From: Chloroflexota bacterium
GTDB lineage: Bacteria; Chloroflexota; Dehalococcoidia; Lucifugimonadales; HRBIN23
DNA length: 32,088 bases
Direction of reading: 5' to 3'
Assembly (NCBI GenBank): GCA_016210325.1
Contig: JACQUK010000020.1
Location: forward strand, 1 to 32,088
Made by a program: the position numbers and the translations under genes. Below the pieces are notes generated by a model. It had not been told where the DNA came from. It did no database searches and saw only the letters and a program-made list of their open reading frames with translations. Below are positions 7,860 through 15,490 of this stretch, one piece after another; positions within the stretch are counted from its first letter, which is position 1, and each line of letters begins with the position of its first letter.

Positions 7860-8887
7860 CTCTTTCCCAGGCCCAGCCAGGGGCGGAGCACCTGGGCCGC
7901 CTCATCTCCGGAGGCATCCTGGGCGCGGATCTTCCGCCCCGTGTACTTGAAGAAGACGTCGTCCAGGGTAGGGCTGGCCACCGAGAGGTTGGTCACCGAA
8001 ACCTGGTGCTGGTGTAGCAACCTGAGCAGGTCAGGTGCAGCGGCGCCGCCGTCCCGCACCGTAACGGTCAGGGTATTCCCGTTCCCGCGGGCCGCCAAGA
8101 CGTATTGCCGCTCCTTCAGCAGTGCCTCCGCCCTGGCCATCTGGGCTGCGTGCCCCTGCCCACCCCCAGCGTCAACGGTGACGGTCACCACGTCGCCACC
8201 CACCTCGGCTTTCAGTGCCCTGGGGGAGCCGCTGGCAACGATGCGTCCCTGGTCAATGATAGCGATGCGCCCGCACAGGCGGTCGGCCTCCTCCATCATC
8301 TGCGTCGTCAGGAAGATGGTGGTCCCATCGCGACTGAGCCCCTGGAGGTACTCCCAGACCGCCAGGCGGCCCTGTGGGTCCAGCCCGGTGGTAGGCTCAT
8401 CCAGGAACAGGAGGACCGGGCGGTGCACCAGTGCGGCGGCCAGGTCAACTCGCCGGCGCATCCCTCCGGAGTAGGTGCCAACCTTGCGTCCCCCCACCGA
8501 AGCGAGGCCCACCAGCTCCAGCAGCTCGTCAGCGCGGCGCCGGGCCTCCCCACGGGAGAGGCCATAGAGGACCCCCTGCAAGGTCAGAAAGTCCCGGCCG
8601 GTGGCCAGGTCGTCCAAGCCTACCTCTTGCATGGCGAACCCCACGCTGCGGCGTACCGCCGTCGGGTCGCGGTCCACATCGTGCCCGGCCACCTTGGCCC
8701 GCCCGGAGGTCTTCTTTAGCAGGGTCGCCAGAATCTTCATGGTCGTGCTCTTGCCCGCGCCGTTAGGCCCCAGAAAACCGAAGCACTCACTCCGGGCCAC
8801 AGCAAAGTCAATGCCCGCCACGGCCGTGGTGCCGCCGGGGTAGACCTTCACCAGCTTCTCCACCACCACTATCTCGTTGTCAGGCAA
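7856..8887 (-). CDS. ABC transporter ATPase, DrrA-like
   Basis: 343 residues with Walker A GPNGAGKST (about 40-48), signature YSGGMRRRVDLA (about 139-150), Walker B LLFLDEPTTGLD (about 159-170), and LTTQMMEEAD where DrrA-type ATPases carry Gln instead of the usual switch His. About 100 residues follow the nucleotide-binding domain, as in daunorubicin-resistance-type ATPases. Translation probably starts at a TTG (8887) because GGGAGGG lies six bases upstream and no in-frame ATG occurs before the Walker A motif. It energises the permease encoded directly downstream. Confidence 0.92.
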   Translation of the reverse strand: MPDNEIVVVEKLVKVYPGGTTAVAGIDFAVARSECFGFLGPNGAGKSTTMKILATLLKKTSGRAKVAGHDVDRDPTAVRRSVGFAMQEVGLDDLATGRDFLTLQGVLYGLSRGEARRRADELLELVGLASVGGRKVGTYSGGMRRRVDLAAALVHRPVLLFLDEPTTGLDPQGRLAVWEYLQGLSRDGTTIFLTTQMMEEADRLCGRIAIIDQGRIVASGSPRALKAEVGGDVVTVTVDAGGGQGHAAQMARAEALLKERQYVLAARGNGNTLTVTVRDGGAAAPDLLRLLHQHQVSVTNLSVASPTLDDVFFKYTGRKIRAQDASGDEAAQVLRPWLGLGKR

Positions 8888-8981
8888 TGCGGCCCTCCCT
8901 AATGACTGGTAGCCCGTCTATAATGCGAGTGCCCGCCGCAGCACACCGACGCCACGGTCGCGCGCTGACCGCCGACTATGG

Positions 8982-9024
8982 ACCGAGGCCCCAACTTGGA
9001 TTATACCCAAGCCGGGGCCTCGGT
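8982..9024. repeat. Inverted repeat between the two minus-strand genes
   Basis: ACCGAGGCCCC (8982-8992) pairs perfectly with GGGGCCTCGGT (9014-9024), and the inner CTTGG/CCAAG extends the hairpin. It lies just downstream of the aldehyde dehydrogenase gene, where transcription could end. No T-run follows on either strand, so it is not a textbook intrinsic terminator. The rest of 8888-9062 shows nothing further. Confidence 0.55.
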
Positions 9025-9062
9025 TCCTTAACACGCGCCGCCCTGACTACGTGACCAGCGCC

Positions 9063-10589
9063 TTAGCTTTCCAGGGCCTCCACCTGAGTTTGGAGTCCCT
9101 GGGCCATTTTAATCTCCTGGCCGTGGTTGATGGTGAAGGTGACCCTGTGGGTCACCGCCTCCTGGAGCGCCGCCGCCGAGGGCATCCCCGTGCCGCTCTT
9201 CTTCAGGCCACCAAAGGGCAGGTGGACCTCGGCGCCGATGGTGGGCAGGTTCACGTACCCCACGCCGAACTCGCACTCCTCCCGGATGGCCCGTATTTTC
9301 CGGTAGTCACGGCTGCACACCGAGAGAGCGAAGCCGTACTCGCAGTCGTTGTGGATGGCGATGGCGTCCTCAATGGTCTTGAAGGGGACAATAGCCACGT
9401 GAGGCCCAAAGACCTCCTCGCGCAGCACGCGACTGTCGCTGCGGTGCGGCATGGTGTACACGAAGGGCCTCACGTAGTAGCCGTAGCGCTCTTCCCCATC
9501 TTCCAGGCGGCCACCGTCCAGCAGCACCTGGGCGCCCTCCTCCCTGGCCAGCCGGTTGTAGCCCAGCACCTTGTTAAGCCCCGCCTCGCTGACCAGCGGG
9601 CCCATGAAGGTGTCCTCGTTCAGAGGATGGCCGATGCGGATGCGCCGCGCCCTCTCGACAAAGGCCCGGGTGAACCGCTCCAGGATGCCCTGCTGCACGA
9701 TAAGTCGCTCCGCCGACACGCACCGCTGGCCGGTGGTCTTGAAGGCGGAGATGACCGCCGCGTTGACCGCCAGGTCGAAGTCCGCGTCGTCGAAGACGAT
9801 CATGGCGTTCTTGCCACCCATCTCGCAGACGCAGAACTTGTGGTAGTCCCTGGCGCAGGCCTCCTTAATCATGGAGCCTACCTGGGCAGAGCCGGTGAAC
9901 AGGACCACGTCCACCTCTGGATGGGTCACCAGGGGCCAACCCACCTCCTCACCGAAGCCGTGCACCAGGTCCAGGACGCCGGCGGGAAGCCCAGCCTTCT
10001 CCATGTACTCCACGATGCGCTGCCCGGTCAGCGGGGTCTCCTCGGCCGGTTTGAAGACCACTGTGTTGCCCTCCACCAGCGACGGGCAGATGAGCCACAT
10101 GGGGATGGCGAAGGGGAAGTTCCACGGGGTGATGGCTGCCACCACACCCTTGGGCTTGTGCAGCACGTAGCTTTCCTTGTCCGCGATCTCCGAGGCCAGC
10201 ACTTCGCCTGAGGCCATACGTGCCCGCCCGAACCAGTACTGGGCGGTATGGATGCCCTCCACTACATCGGCACGGGCCTCGTTGATGGCCTTGCCGCACT
10301 CAACGGCCATGAGGCGGGCCAGCTCCTCCTTGTCTCGCTTCACCAGTTGCACGAACTCGTCCAGGACCTCCGCGCGCTTGATCCTGGACCAGCGTCGCCA
10401 CTCAGGGTAGGCCTGCCGCGCTGCCCGGGCGGCGGCTTCGACGTCCGTCGCACTGGAGCGAGGCACTACCCCCAGGAGTTGGCGGGTATCGGCAGGGCTT
10501 CGGTCCTCGAAGGTCTCTTCAGTGGAGGCCGCCACCCAGCGTCCCCCAACGTAGTTCCTGGCCTCTACCACGCTTTGTGCCACAGCCAC
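9063..10589 (-). CDS. NAD(P)-dependent aldehyde dehydrogenase
   Basis: About 508 residues of the ALDH superfamily. Present are the Asn motif in ITPWNFPFAIP, the general-base Glu in CEMGGKN, the nucleophile in TTGQRCVSAE (C290 from the chosen start), REEVFGPH, and the C-terminal NLPTIGAEVHLPFGG loop, which resembles alpha-ketoglutarate-semialdehyde/ALDH7-like dehydrogenases. It oxidises an aldehyde to a carboxylate with NAD(P)+ in the cytoplasm; the substrate is not determined. The GTG start at 10589 is preferred because GGGAGGTG lies five bases upstream and the protein then begins just before the family's NYVGGRW segment. An in-frame ATG at 10625 has no good RBS. Confidence 0.92.
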   Translation of the reverse strand: MAVAQSVVEARNYVGGRWVAASTEETFEDRSPADTRQLLGVVPRSSATDVEAAARAARQAYPEWRRWSRIKRAEVLDEFVQLVKRDKEELARLMAVECGKAINEARADVVEGIHTAQYWFGRARMASGEVLASEIADKESYVLHKPKGVVAAITPWNFPFAIPMWLICPSLVEGNTVVFKPAEETPLTGQRIVEYMEKAGLPAGVLDLVHGFGEEVGWPLVTHPEVDVVLFTGSAQVGSMIKEACARDYHKFCVCEMGGKNAMIVFDDADFDLAVNAAVISAFKTTGQRCVSAERLIVQQGILERFTRAFVERARRIRIGHPLNEDTFMGPLVSEAGLNKVLGYNRLAREEGAQVLLDGGRLEDGEERYGYYVRPFVYTMPHRSDSRVLREEVFGPHVAIVPFKTIEDAIAIHNDCEYGFALSVCSRDYRKIRAIREECEFGVGYVNLPTIGAEVHLPFGGLKKSGTGMPSAAALQEAVTHRVTFTINHGQEIKMAQGLQTQVEALES

Positions 10590-10749
10590 GTCACACCTCC
10601 CAGCAAACAGCCTCTTCAAAGCCATTCTAGCACTCTGACCAGATGCCGCTGCCAGGCATCCCTTGCGCTTTGTGGCGGAGCCATCCTTTGGACAACACAT
10701 GGGGCACTCGGAGCACAACGGCGAGCGCCGCCAAGTCCCTTCGCGGGCA

Positions 10750-11289
10750 TCACAACCTGTCAGGAGCACCCTGCGAAGGGTACGTGAGGCGCATGCCTTC
10801 AGCCCTTGCCCAGGGCGTGAGAGCGTGGGGCTGGCAGCGCGTGGCGCTCAGGATGTGCTCGACCTGGATGCCGCGCACCGTCAGGGCGTCGGCAATGAGG
10901 GAGCGGTGGCAGCGCCAGGGGACGGCCTCGGCGCACATGACCGCCACTGAGTCCTGCTGCACCAAGTCAATCAGCGCCTCAAGGCCCGCCTCAAACTCCG
11001 GGGTCCCCATGTAGTCGGCAAAGCCACGGAAGGAGTCGTTCTGCCAGCCCGTGTTGGGCGAGTCCGGCCGGGGGCGGCGCAGGCCGCCCAGCGTCGGCAC
11101 GTGCTGGTACCGAATGCCCGCGGCGGCCAGGGCTTCGGGCAGCGTTTCGCGGTTGAACTGCGGGTTGCGGCGAGAGCGGGGCACGGTGCGCACGTCGGCC
11201 AGCAGCGTCACGCCATGTGCCTGCAAGAGACCGATGAAGGCTTCCAGCGACCGGGTGGAGTGGCCGATGGTGCGCACCAAAATGGGCAT
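10750..11289 (-). CDS. DUF488 domain protein
   Basis: 179 residues of the DUF488 family. It has the N-terminal TIGHSTRSLEAFIGLLQAHGV, the LLADVRTVPRSRRNPQFN block, the GGLRRPR segment and the C-terminal CAEAVPWRCHRSLIADAL motif with conserved Cys and His residues. The fold is compact alpha/beta, and no biochemical function is firmly established. The ribosome-binding site is weak. A near-perfect inverted repeat (CCCTTCGC / GCGAAGGG, about 10739-10781) overlaps its 3' end. The 160 bp to the aldehyde dehydrogenase holds nothing recognisable. Confidence 0.88.
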   Translation of the reverse strand: MPILVRTIGHSTRSLEAFIGLLQAHGVTLLADVRTVPRSRRNPQFNRETLPEALAAAGIRYQHVPTLGGLRRPRPDSPNTGWQNDSFRGFADYMGTPEFEAGLEALIDLVQQDSVAVMCAEAVPWRCHRSLIADALTVRGIQVEHILSATRCQPHALTPWARAEGMRLTYPSQGAPDRL

Positions 11290-11401
11290 CAGAGCAACTT
11301 GCGCCTCGCGCGGTTTTCACCCAGCATACACAATTGCCCCAGGCCCCTGCCAGGCGTAGACTGTGGCCGGCGTGCTCACAGCCGGACTGAGGAGGTGTGA
11401 G

Positions 11402-11512
11402 ATGGCCAGCTTCTCCTACCAGGGCCTCTTTGCCAGTGGCATCGCGGAGCCAACGCGAAGGCCGCCTCCCAGGACCAAGGTGGGGTACCTACAAGCGGCG
11501 ACGCCTTATTGA
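11402..11512 (+). CDS. Possible 36-residue small ORF with strong RBS
   Basis: An ATG preceded by GAGGAGGTGTGAG opens a 36-codon frame (MASFSYQGLFASG...LQAATPY) ending 58 bases before the GTG of the two-TM protein. The ribosome-binding site is among the strongest in the window, yet the peptide matches nothing I know. It could be a leader peptide for the downstream gene, or the amputated 5' end of a lost gene whose remainder was replaced. Confidence 0.35.
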   Translation: MASFSYQGLFASGIAEPTRRPPPRTKVGYLQAATPY

Positions 11513-11570
11513 AACGGGGAATCCTGGTTGCTTGTCAGCCTTTCCCAAGGGTGACGTAGGAGGAGCGACC

Positions 11571-12536
11571 GTGAAGCAGAGAGAAGACAGACACGACGGA
11601 CGCGACGCGCTACTGGTAAGAGTCTGGACCCTCCTCGCGGTGATACTCGGGCTCGTGGCCCTGGTGATCTATGTCCTGTCCTTCCTGGCTGAAGAGCGCT
11701 ACGGCGCCGAGGTATTCCTCACAAGGTTTCTCAAGGATGGTGGCCTTGCACTCCTCACTGCCGCCGTGGTTGCTCTGCTCCTCGACCGCCTGGTCCACGA
11801 ATCGCTCCTCGATAGGGTCCGGCGGGCGGTGGACAGCGTCGATACAGCCCTTGCAGGCCTGCGTGAGGCCTCATATGTCCTGGCAGGGGCGTCAGCTTTC
11901 GGCATCGAGGACATCTTTGCGAGACGGGAAGACGAAAGCCGAGTGCGTTTTGGAGAAAAGCTGAAATCTGCCATCCTCAAGGAAGCTGAGAACCCACAGG
12001 GTGAGATTCGCATCGCCTGTGTAGCCGGGCCCACCATGTTTACTCACGACACTTCAATGGGCAAATGGCTCTGGAACTGCATGGCTGACCCCAACCATAC
12101 CTGTAGTCTCAAGGTCCTCTTGCTATGCCCTAGCTCCAAGTGGGCGGGCCTTAGAGCTGAACTGGAGCCTGGGCATACGGTCATTGACGACATCGTGGGC
12201 TGTGGGCAGTACCTGTCTGACCTCAAGCAGGCCAACGGCAAGGTTGAGTTCAGATGCTACGACTTTCCGCCCATCGCCTTCCTCATCATCACCCACGACC
12301 AGATCTTCGTGGAGGGCTACCCCATGCTCCGGCTGACAAAAGCAGAAGGGGCCATAGGTGGCAAAACACCCATGCTGCTGGCAAGAAAAGATACGGAGAC
12401 GTTCAGACGGTGGACGGGCCACTTCGACTACCTGTACAACGAACAGTCGGTAGACTACAAACAGCATGGTCCTCAGCACCCAACACGTCAAGCACCGCGA
12501 TGGCACCAGGCTACTGGCCCAGTTGCTGGCCCGTGA
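11571..12536 (+). CDS. Two-TM protein with cytoplasmic domain, unknown function
   Basis: About 321 residues. After a polar N-terminus there are two hydrophobic helices (about 18-38 and 53-72), then a helical linker (LVHESLLDRVRRAVDSVDTAL) and a soluble alpha/beta domain of about 200 residues. That domain contains IRIACVAGPTMF, LKVLLLCPSS and FLIITHDQIFVEGYP. The strand patterns and the HDQIFVEGYP segment faintly recall phospholipase-D-like folds, but a clear HxK motif is missing, so I make no call. GTG at 11571 is preferred over more upstream starts because AGGAGG lies seven bases before it. The last 24 residues look atypical and may be readthrough of a damaged 3' end. Confidence 0.65.
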   Translation: MKQREDRHDGRDALLVRVWTLLAVILGLVALVIYVLSFLAEERYGAEVFLTRFLKDGGLALLTAAVVALLLDRLVHESLLDRVRRAVDSVDTALAGLREASYVLAGASAFGIEDIFARREDESRVRFGEKLKSAILKEAENPQGEIRIACVAGPTMFTHDTSMGKWLWNCMADPNHTCSLKVLLLCPSSKWAGLRAELEPGHTVIDDIVGCGQYLSDLKQANGKVEFRCYDFPPIAFLIITHDQIFVEGYPMLRLTKAEGAIGGKTPMLLARKDTETFRRWTGHFDYLYNEQSVDYKQHGPQHPTRQAPRWHQATGPVAGP

Positions 12537-12799
12537 GGGAGCGCTGAAGGAGCGCGCGCCATCCCGAAGGGTCAACAAAGTGTCGGTGCCGCCCCTACTG
12601 CCCATTGGACGGGCCTCCCGGTGACCGCGCCTGGAACCCCCGACCTGGTACCCCCGGTGGAGCTTGAGCCGCTTCGCCGGTGGTGGAGCGAGTGGCCATG
12701 TCCCGCTGCCAGGAGTAAAATGAGAGTGATGGTCCTGGTTCGCTGTGGCTGCCGCGAGGTTTCCCATCAGCAGGCGGTGGATTAGGCTCTACCGACACT
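12537..12799. other. Non-coding stretch without recognisable genes
   Basis: Between the two-TM protein and the repeat at 12800 no frame has both a plausible RBS and protein-like composition. A short plus-strand frame (12465-12623, 52 codons) crosses the end of the preceding gene and could be a frameshifted remnant of its tail, but this cannot be shown from one sequence. Confidence 0.4.
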
Positions 12800-12882
12800 G
12801 TCCGCTTGTCCTTCGACGGGCTCAGGGCGAGCGGTCCAAACAACCTTCCCCTCGTGGTGAGCTTGTCGAACCATGAGCGGAA
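12800..12882. repeat. Dispersed palindromic repeat, copy B
   Basis: The same two hairpin units as at 2550-2625, in the opposite order: the ccttcgacgggctca unit first, then the unit at 12851-12880, identical over 30 bases to copies A and C. It lies upstream of the double zinc-ribbon gene. The 140 bases from 12883 to 13023 show no other feature. Confidence 0.85.
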
Positions 12883-13023
12883 GAAACGGCAGAATGTCAA
12901 CACAGCCTCGTCATCAGGCCGCCCTCTCGGCCACGTCCAGGCGTCTCGTGCCGTTTCTGGTCTCGCGGCCTGTTCGCCAGGGCCAGACGCACCGGCCAGG
13001 CCGCTATGTGAAAGGGGAAGACC

Positions 13024-13458
13024 ATGCAGTGTCCCAGGTGTCAGGGGGAGCTCAGGCCCGAGGAGCTCAAGGGCATCGAGGTAGACCGGTGTGCTTCCTG
13101 CCACGGACTCTGGCTTGACTACGCGGAGCTGGACCAGCTAGAGGACCGTGTTCTGGACGATGACCACGCCAAGGGCAGCCTGATGTTCCGCTCGTTCCGC
13201 AGCGACCTTGCTTGCCCTCGCTGCCAGCAACCCATGCAGGCCTTCAACTACCGGGCCTATGACCTGGAGCTGGACTTCTGCGAGAACCAGCATGGATGGT
13301 GGCTGGACCGCGGGGAGGAAGAGCGGGTGCTACAGATCATGGAGCGGCGCATCAAGGACTTGCATCGGACAGGCTCCGCGGAGCAGGAGTGGGCAAGGTT
13401 CCTTCAGAACACCAAGTCAAAGTCCTTCTTGAAGAAGATGCGGGGGCTGTTCCGGTAG
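13024..13458 (+). CDS. Double zf-TFIIB zinc-ribbon protein
   Basis: 144 residues with two tandem zf-TFIIB ribbons. The first is CPRC...CASCHGLWLDYAEL (about residues 3-38) and the second is CPRC...CENQHGWWLDRGEEE (about 62-100); in the second one knuckle reads CENQHG, so a His may replace a cysteine ligand. A basic helical tail (KSKSFLKKMRGLFR) follows. Each ribbon should bind one zinc. These proteins are widespread and uncharacterised; nucleic-acid or protein binding is inferred from the fold. AAAGGGG upstream of the ATG supports the start. It stands alone between a repeat and the fumarase operon. Confidence 0.85.
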   Translation: MQCPRCQGELRPEELKGIEVDRCASCHGLWLDYAELDQLEDRVLDDDHAKGSLMFRSFRSDLACPRCQQPMQAFNYRAYDLELDFCENQHGWWLDRGEEERVLQIMERRIKDLHRTGSAEQEWARFLQNTKSKSFLKKMRGLFR

Positions 13459-13592
13459 TCCAGCGTTTCGCGCTCCATCTCCCCGCCGTGTGCCGACGGA
13501 CCCGCGCGAATTGTGGCACCATTGGGCTCGGCACACGGGCCTAATGGTGAAGATATCTCCTGGGTCTACTATCCTGCTACCCCGTGCTTCCC

Positions 13593-13621
13593 TTGACACA
13601 TCCTGGGGCCGCCGGTAGCCT
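13593..13621 (+). promoter_or_regulatory. Candidate sigma-70 promoter for fumarase operon
   Basis: A consensus -35 TTGACA (13593-13598) is followed after 17 bases by TAGCCT (13616-13621), a poor -10. It sits about 75 bases before the fumarase alpha start in an otherwise featureless 235-bp gap. The perfect -35 and spacing make it the best candidate there. Confidence 0.4.
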
Positions 13622-13693
13622 GGGAGCATGCTGGCGGCAGGGTACCGCCCACAAGGTCCCTGTCTTGCCGCGTAGCCCACATTGAGGTGTCCC

Positions 13694-14641
13694 ATGCCCA
13701 CTGCCCTTGACCTCATCGCCCAGGAGGCCATCTACCGCGCCGCCTACGAGGCCAACCGTCGAGCCGCCGTGGCCGTGCCCCTCGACGGGCTGCGCGCCTA
13801 TGAGCGGGCCCGCGACGGAGAATCACGCCCACTGGCCCGCTACGTGCTGGCCCAGATGGTGGACAACTTCAAGCTGGCGGTGGCAGAGGGCCGCCCCATG
13901 TGCGGGGACACCGGCCTGCCACGCTATTATGTCAAGATTGGCAACGAGGCGGCCCCGGAGGGTGGCTTCGTGGCCCTGGAGCGCGCCCTGCGCCAGGCCG
14001 TCGCTGAGGTCACCCACGATATCCAGCTCCGGGCGAACCGTGTCCACCCCCTCACACGGCGCAACCCAGGGAACAATGTCGGCGTCTTTGCACCCAGCGT
14101 GGACTACTCCTTTGAGCCGGACGCCGACTGGCTCGAGATCACCGCTGTGCACAAGGGCGGCCTCTTCGGTACCGACTACCGGATGCTCTTCCCCGGCGAT
14201 GGCATAGACGGCATCAAGCGCTTCCTGCTGGACAACATGGCCGCGTTTGCCCGCCGCGGCCTCTCCTGCCCGCCCGTCACCGTGGGCGTCGGCATCGGCG
14301 GGGCCAAGGACCAGTGCGTGCGCCTCTCCAAGGAGGCCGCCTGCCTCCGGGTCCAGGGCGACCGCCACCCTGACCCAACGGTGGCGGCGCTGGAGGACGA
14401 GCTGACGGAGCTTGGTAACAAGACCGGCTTCGGCGCCATGGGCCTGGGCGGCGACACCACTGTCCTGGACGTGCACGCTGAGATTGCCTACACGCATACT
14501 GGCGGCACGCCGGTGGCCATCTCGCAGTTCTGCCACGCCTACCGCCGCTGCACCGCCCGCCTTTACCCTGATGGCCACGCCGAGTACCGCGGCGATCCCC
14601 AGTGGTTCACCCCGTACTACCGTCGCGAGGGGATTTCGTGA
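13694..14641 (+). CDS. fumA-like: Class-I fumarate hydratase, alpha subunit
   Basis: About 315 residues of the iron-sulfur hydro-lyase N-terminal domain, in the two-subunit arrangement. The three cysteines expected to hold the [4Fe-4S] cluster are visible: MCGDTG (C70), LSCPPVTVGVGIGG (C192) and SQFCHAYRR (C280). With the beta subunit it would interconvert fumarate and L-malate in the TCA cycle. L-tartrate dehydratase subunits look similar, but the neighbouring sdh genes favour fumarase. The ATG at 13694 has GAGG upstream; an in-frame TTG 12 bases earlier is unlikely. The beta subunit follows 15 bp downstream. Confidence 0.9.
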   Translation: MPTALDLIAQEAIYRAAYEANRRAAVAVPLDGLRAYERARDGESRPLARYVLAQMVDNFKLAVAEGRPMCGDTGLPRYYVKIGNEAAPEGGFVALERALRQAVAEVTHDIQLRANRVHPLTRRNPGNNVGVFAPSVDYSFEPDADWLEITAVHKGGLFGTDYRMLFPGDGIDGIKRFLLDNMAAFARRGLSCPPVTVGVGIGGAKDQCVRLSKEAACLRVQGDRHPDPTVAALEDELTELGNKTGFGAMGLGGDTTVLDVHAEIAYTHTGGTPVAISQFCHAYRRCTARLYPDGHAEYRGDPQWFTPYYRREGIS

Positions 14642-14656
14642 ATCCAGGAGCCTGCG

Positions 14657-15346
14657 ATGACTGAACGCGCGACCAGGGCCGCTGACCTGCGGGAGTGGCA
14701 CATCACCACTCCGGTCACACCCGACGCGGTGGCGAAGCTGCGGGCAGGCGACATCGTGTACCTGACCGGGGTCGTCTTCACCGCCAGGGACGGCGTCTAC
14801 GAGCACACGCTGAAGCAGGGCCACGAGCCGCCTCCCGGGCTATGTGAGCTTACCAACGTCACCATGCAGTCCTCCCCCGCCGGCGTCGAGGTGAGCCCTG
14901 GCGTCTACGAGGTCGCCTCGCTCCAGGCCACGGCGGGCTTCCGCTACGCCCAGTACATGGACGCCTTCCTGGAAAAGTTTGGCGTCAAGCTGGTTATTGG
15001 CAAGGCGGGCATGGCCCGTGAGGTCTACCAGAGTGTCTTCCAGAAGCACGGCGCTGCCTGCCTCTCCACTATGGGCTACGGCCTGGGCGCCATCTACGGG
15101 AAAGCCGTGGAGCGGGTACGGCAGGTCTACTGGGCCAAGGAGTTGGGCATCTCCGAGGCGCTGTGGGTGCTGGAGGTCAAGGAGCTAGGCCCCTTGCTGG
15201 TGGAGGGCGACACCCTGGGCAACAGCTTCTTCGAAGGGGCCAACCAGGAGATTAACCGCAACCTGGAAAAGCTCTACCAGGGGTTGAAACAGCCCATCTT
15301 CCGCCGCCTCGGCGAGGAGCAGGAGCCAGGACGCGAGCTGTTCTAG
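14657..15346 (+). CDS. fumB-like: Class-I fumarate hydratase, beta subunit
   Basis: 229 residues of the Fe-S hydro-lyase C-terminal (swivelling) domain. It has the AGDIVYLTGVVFTARDGVYEH segment (family TARDxAH region), GPxVYEVASLQATAGFR, the VIGKAGM motif, and FGLGAIYGKAV-type sequence near the end. It provides the second half of the fumarase active site. AGGAG lies seven bases before the ATG, 15 bp after the alpha subunit stop, so the two are co-transcribed. The ARDGVYEH stretch departs slightly from the usual ARDxAHxR pattern. Repeat copy C follows the stop codon. Confidence 0.9.
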   Translation: MTERATRAADLREWHITTPVTPDAVAKLRAGDIVYLTGVVFTARDGVYEHTLKQGHEPPPGLCELTNVTMQSSPAGVEVSPGVYEVASLQATAGFRYAQYMDAFLEKFGVKLVIGKAGMAREVYQSVFQKHGAACLSTMGYGLGAIYGKAVERVRQVYWAKELGISEALWVLEVKELGPLLVEGDTLGNSFFEGANQEINRNLEKLYQGLKQPIFRRLGEEQEPGRELF

Positions 15347-15369
15347 GGGACTGTGCTGCGCTACCCTGC

Positions 15370-15446
15370 TCCGCTCGCCCAGCGACGAGCTTCGGGCAAG
15401 TGGGCATGCATCTCCGCTCGTGGTGAGCTTGTCGAACCATGAGCGG
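15370..15446. repeat. Dispersed palindromic repeat, copy C
   Basis: The unit at 15417-15446 is identical over 30 bases to 2550-2579 and 12851-12880. The partner unit (15371-15403, ccgctcgccc...gggcaagtggg) is diverged. It fills almost the whole gap between fumarase beta and the metallo-beta-lactamase gene. Confidence 0.85.
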
Positions 15447-15490
15447 CCACATAGCACGACATCAACACAGAGAAAGGCTTCAAGGTGCTC

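Noticed and set aside
8982-9024. Rho-independent terminator for the aldehyde dehydrogenase
   Set aside because: The stem is strong but no T-run follows on the minus strand, so it is listed as an inverted repeat only.
9051-10211. Long plus-strand open frame opposite the aldehyde dehydrogenase
   Set aside because: It is the GC-rich antisense shadow of a clearly recognisable ALDH gene, has low-complexity His/Gly/Ala-rich sequence and no RBS.
12800-15446. CRISPR-like spaced repeats
   Set aside because: The identical 30-base units lie kilobases apart with genes between them; no regular spacing or cas genes.
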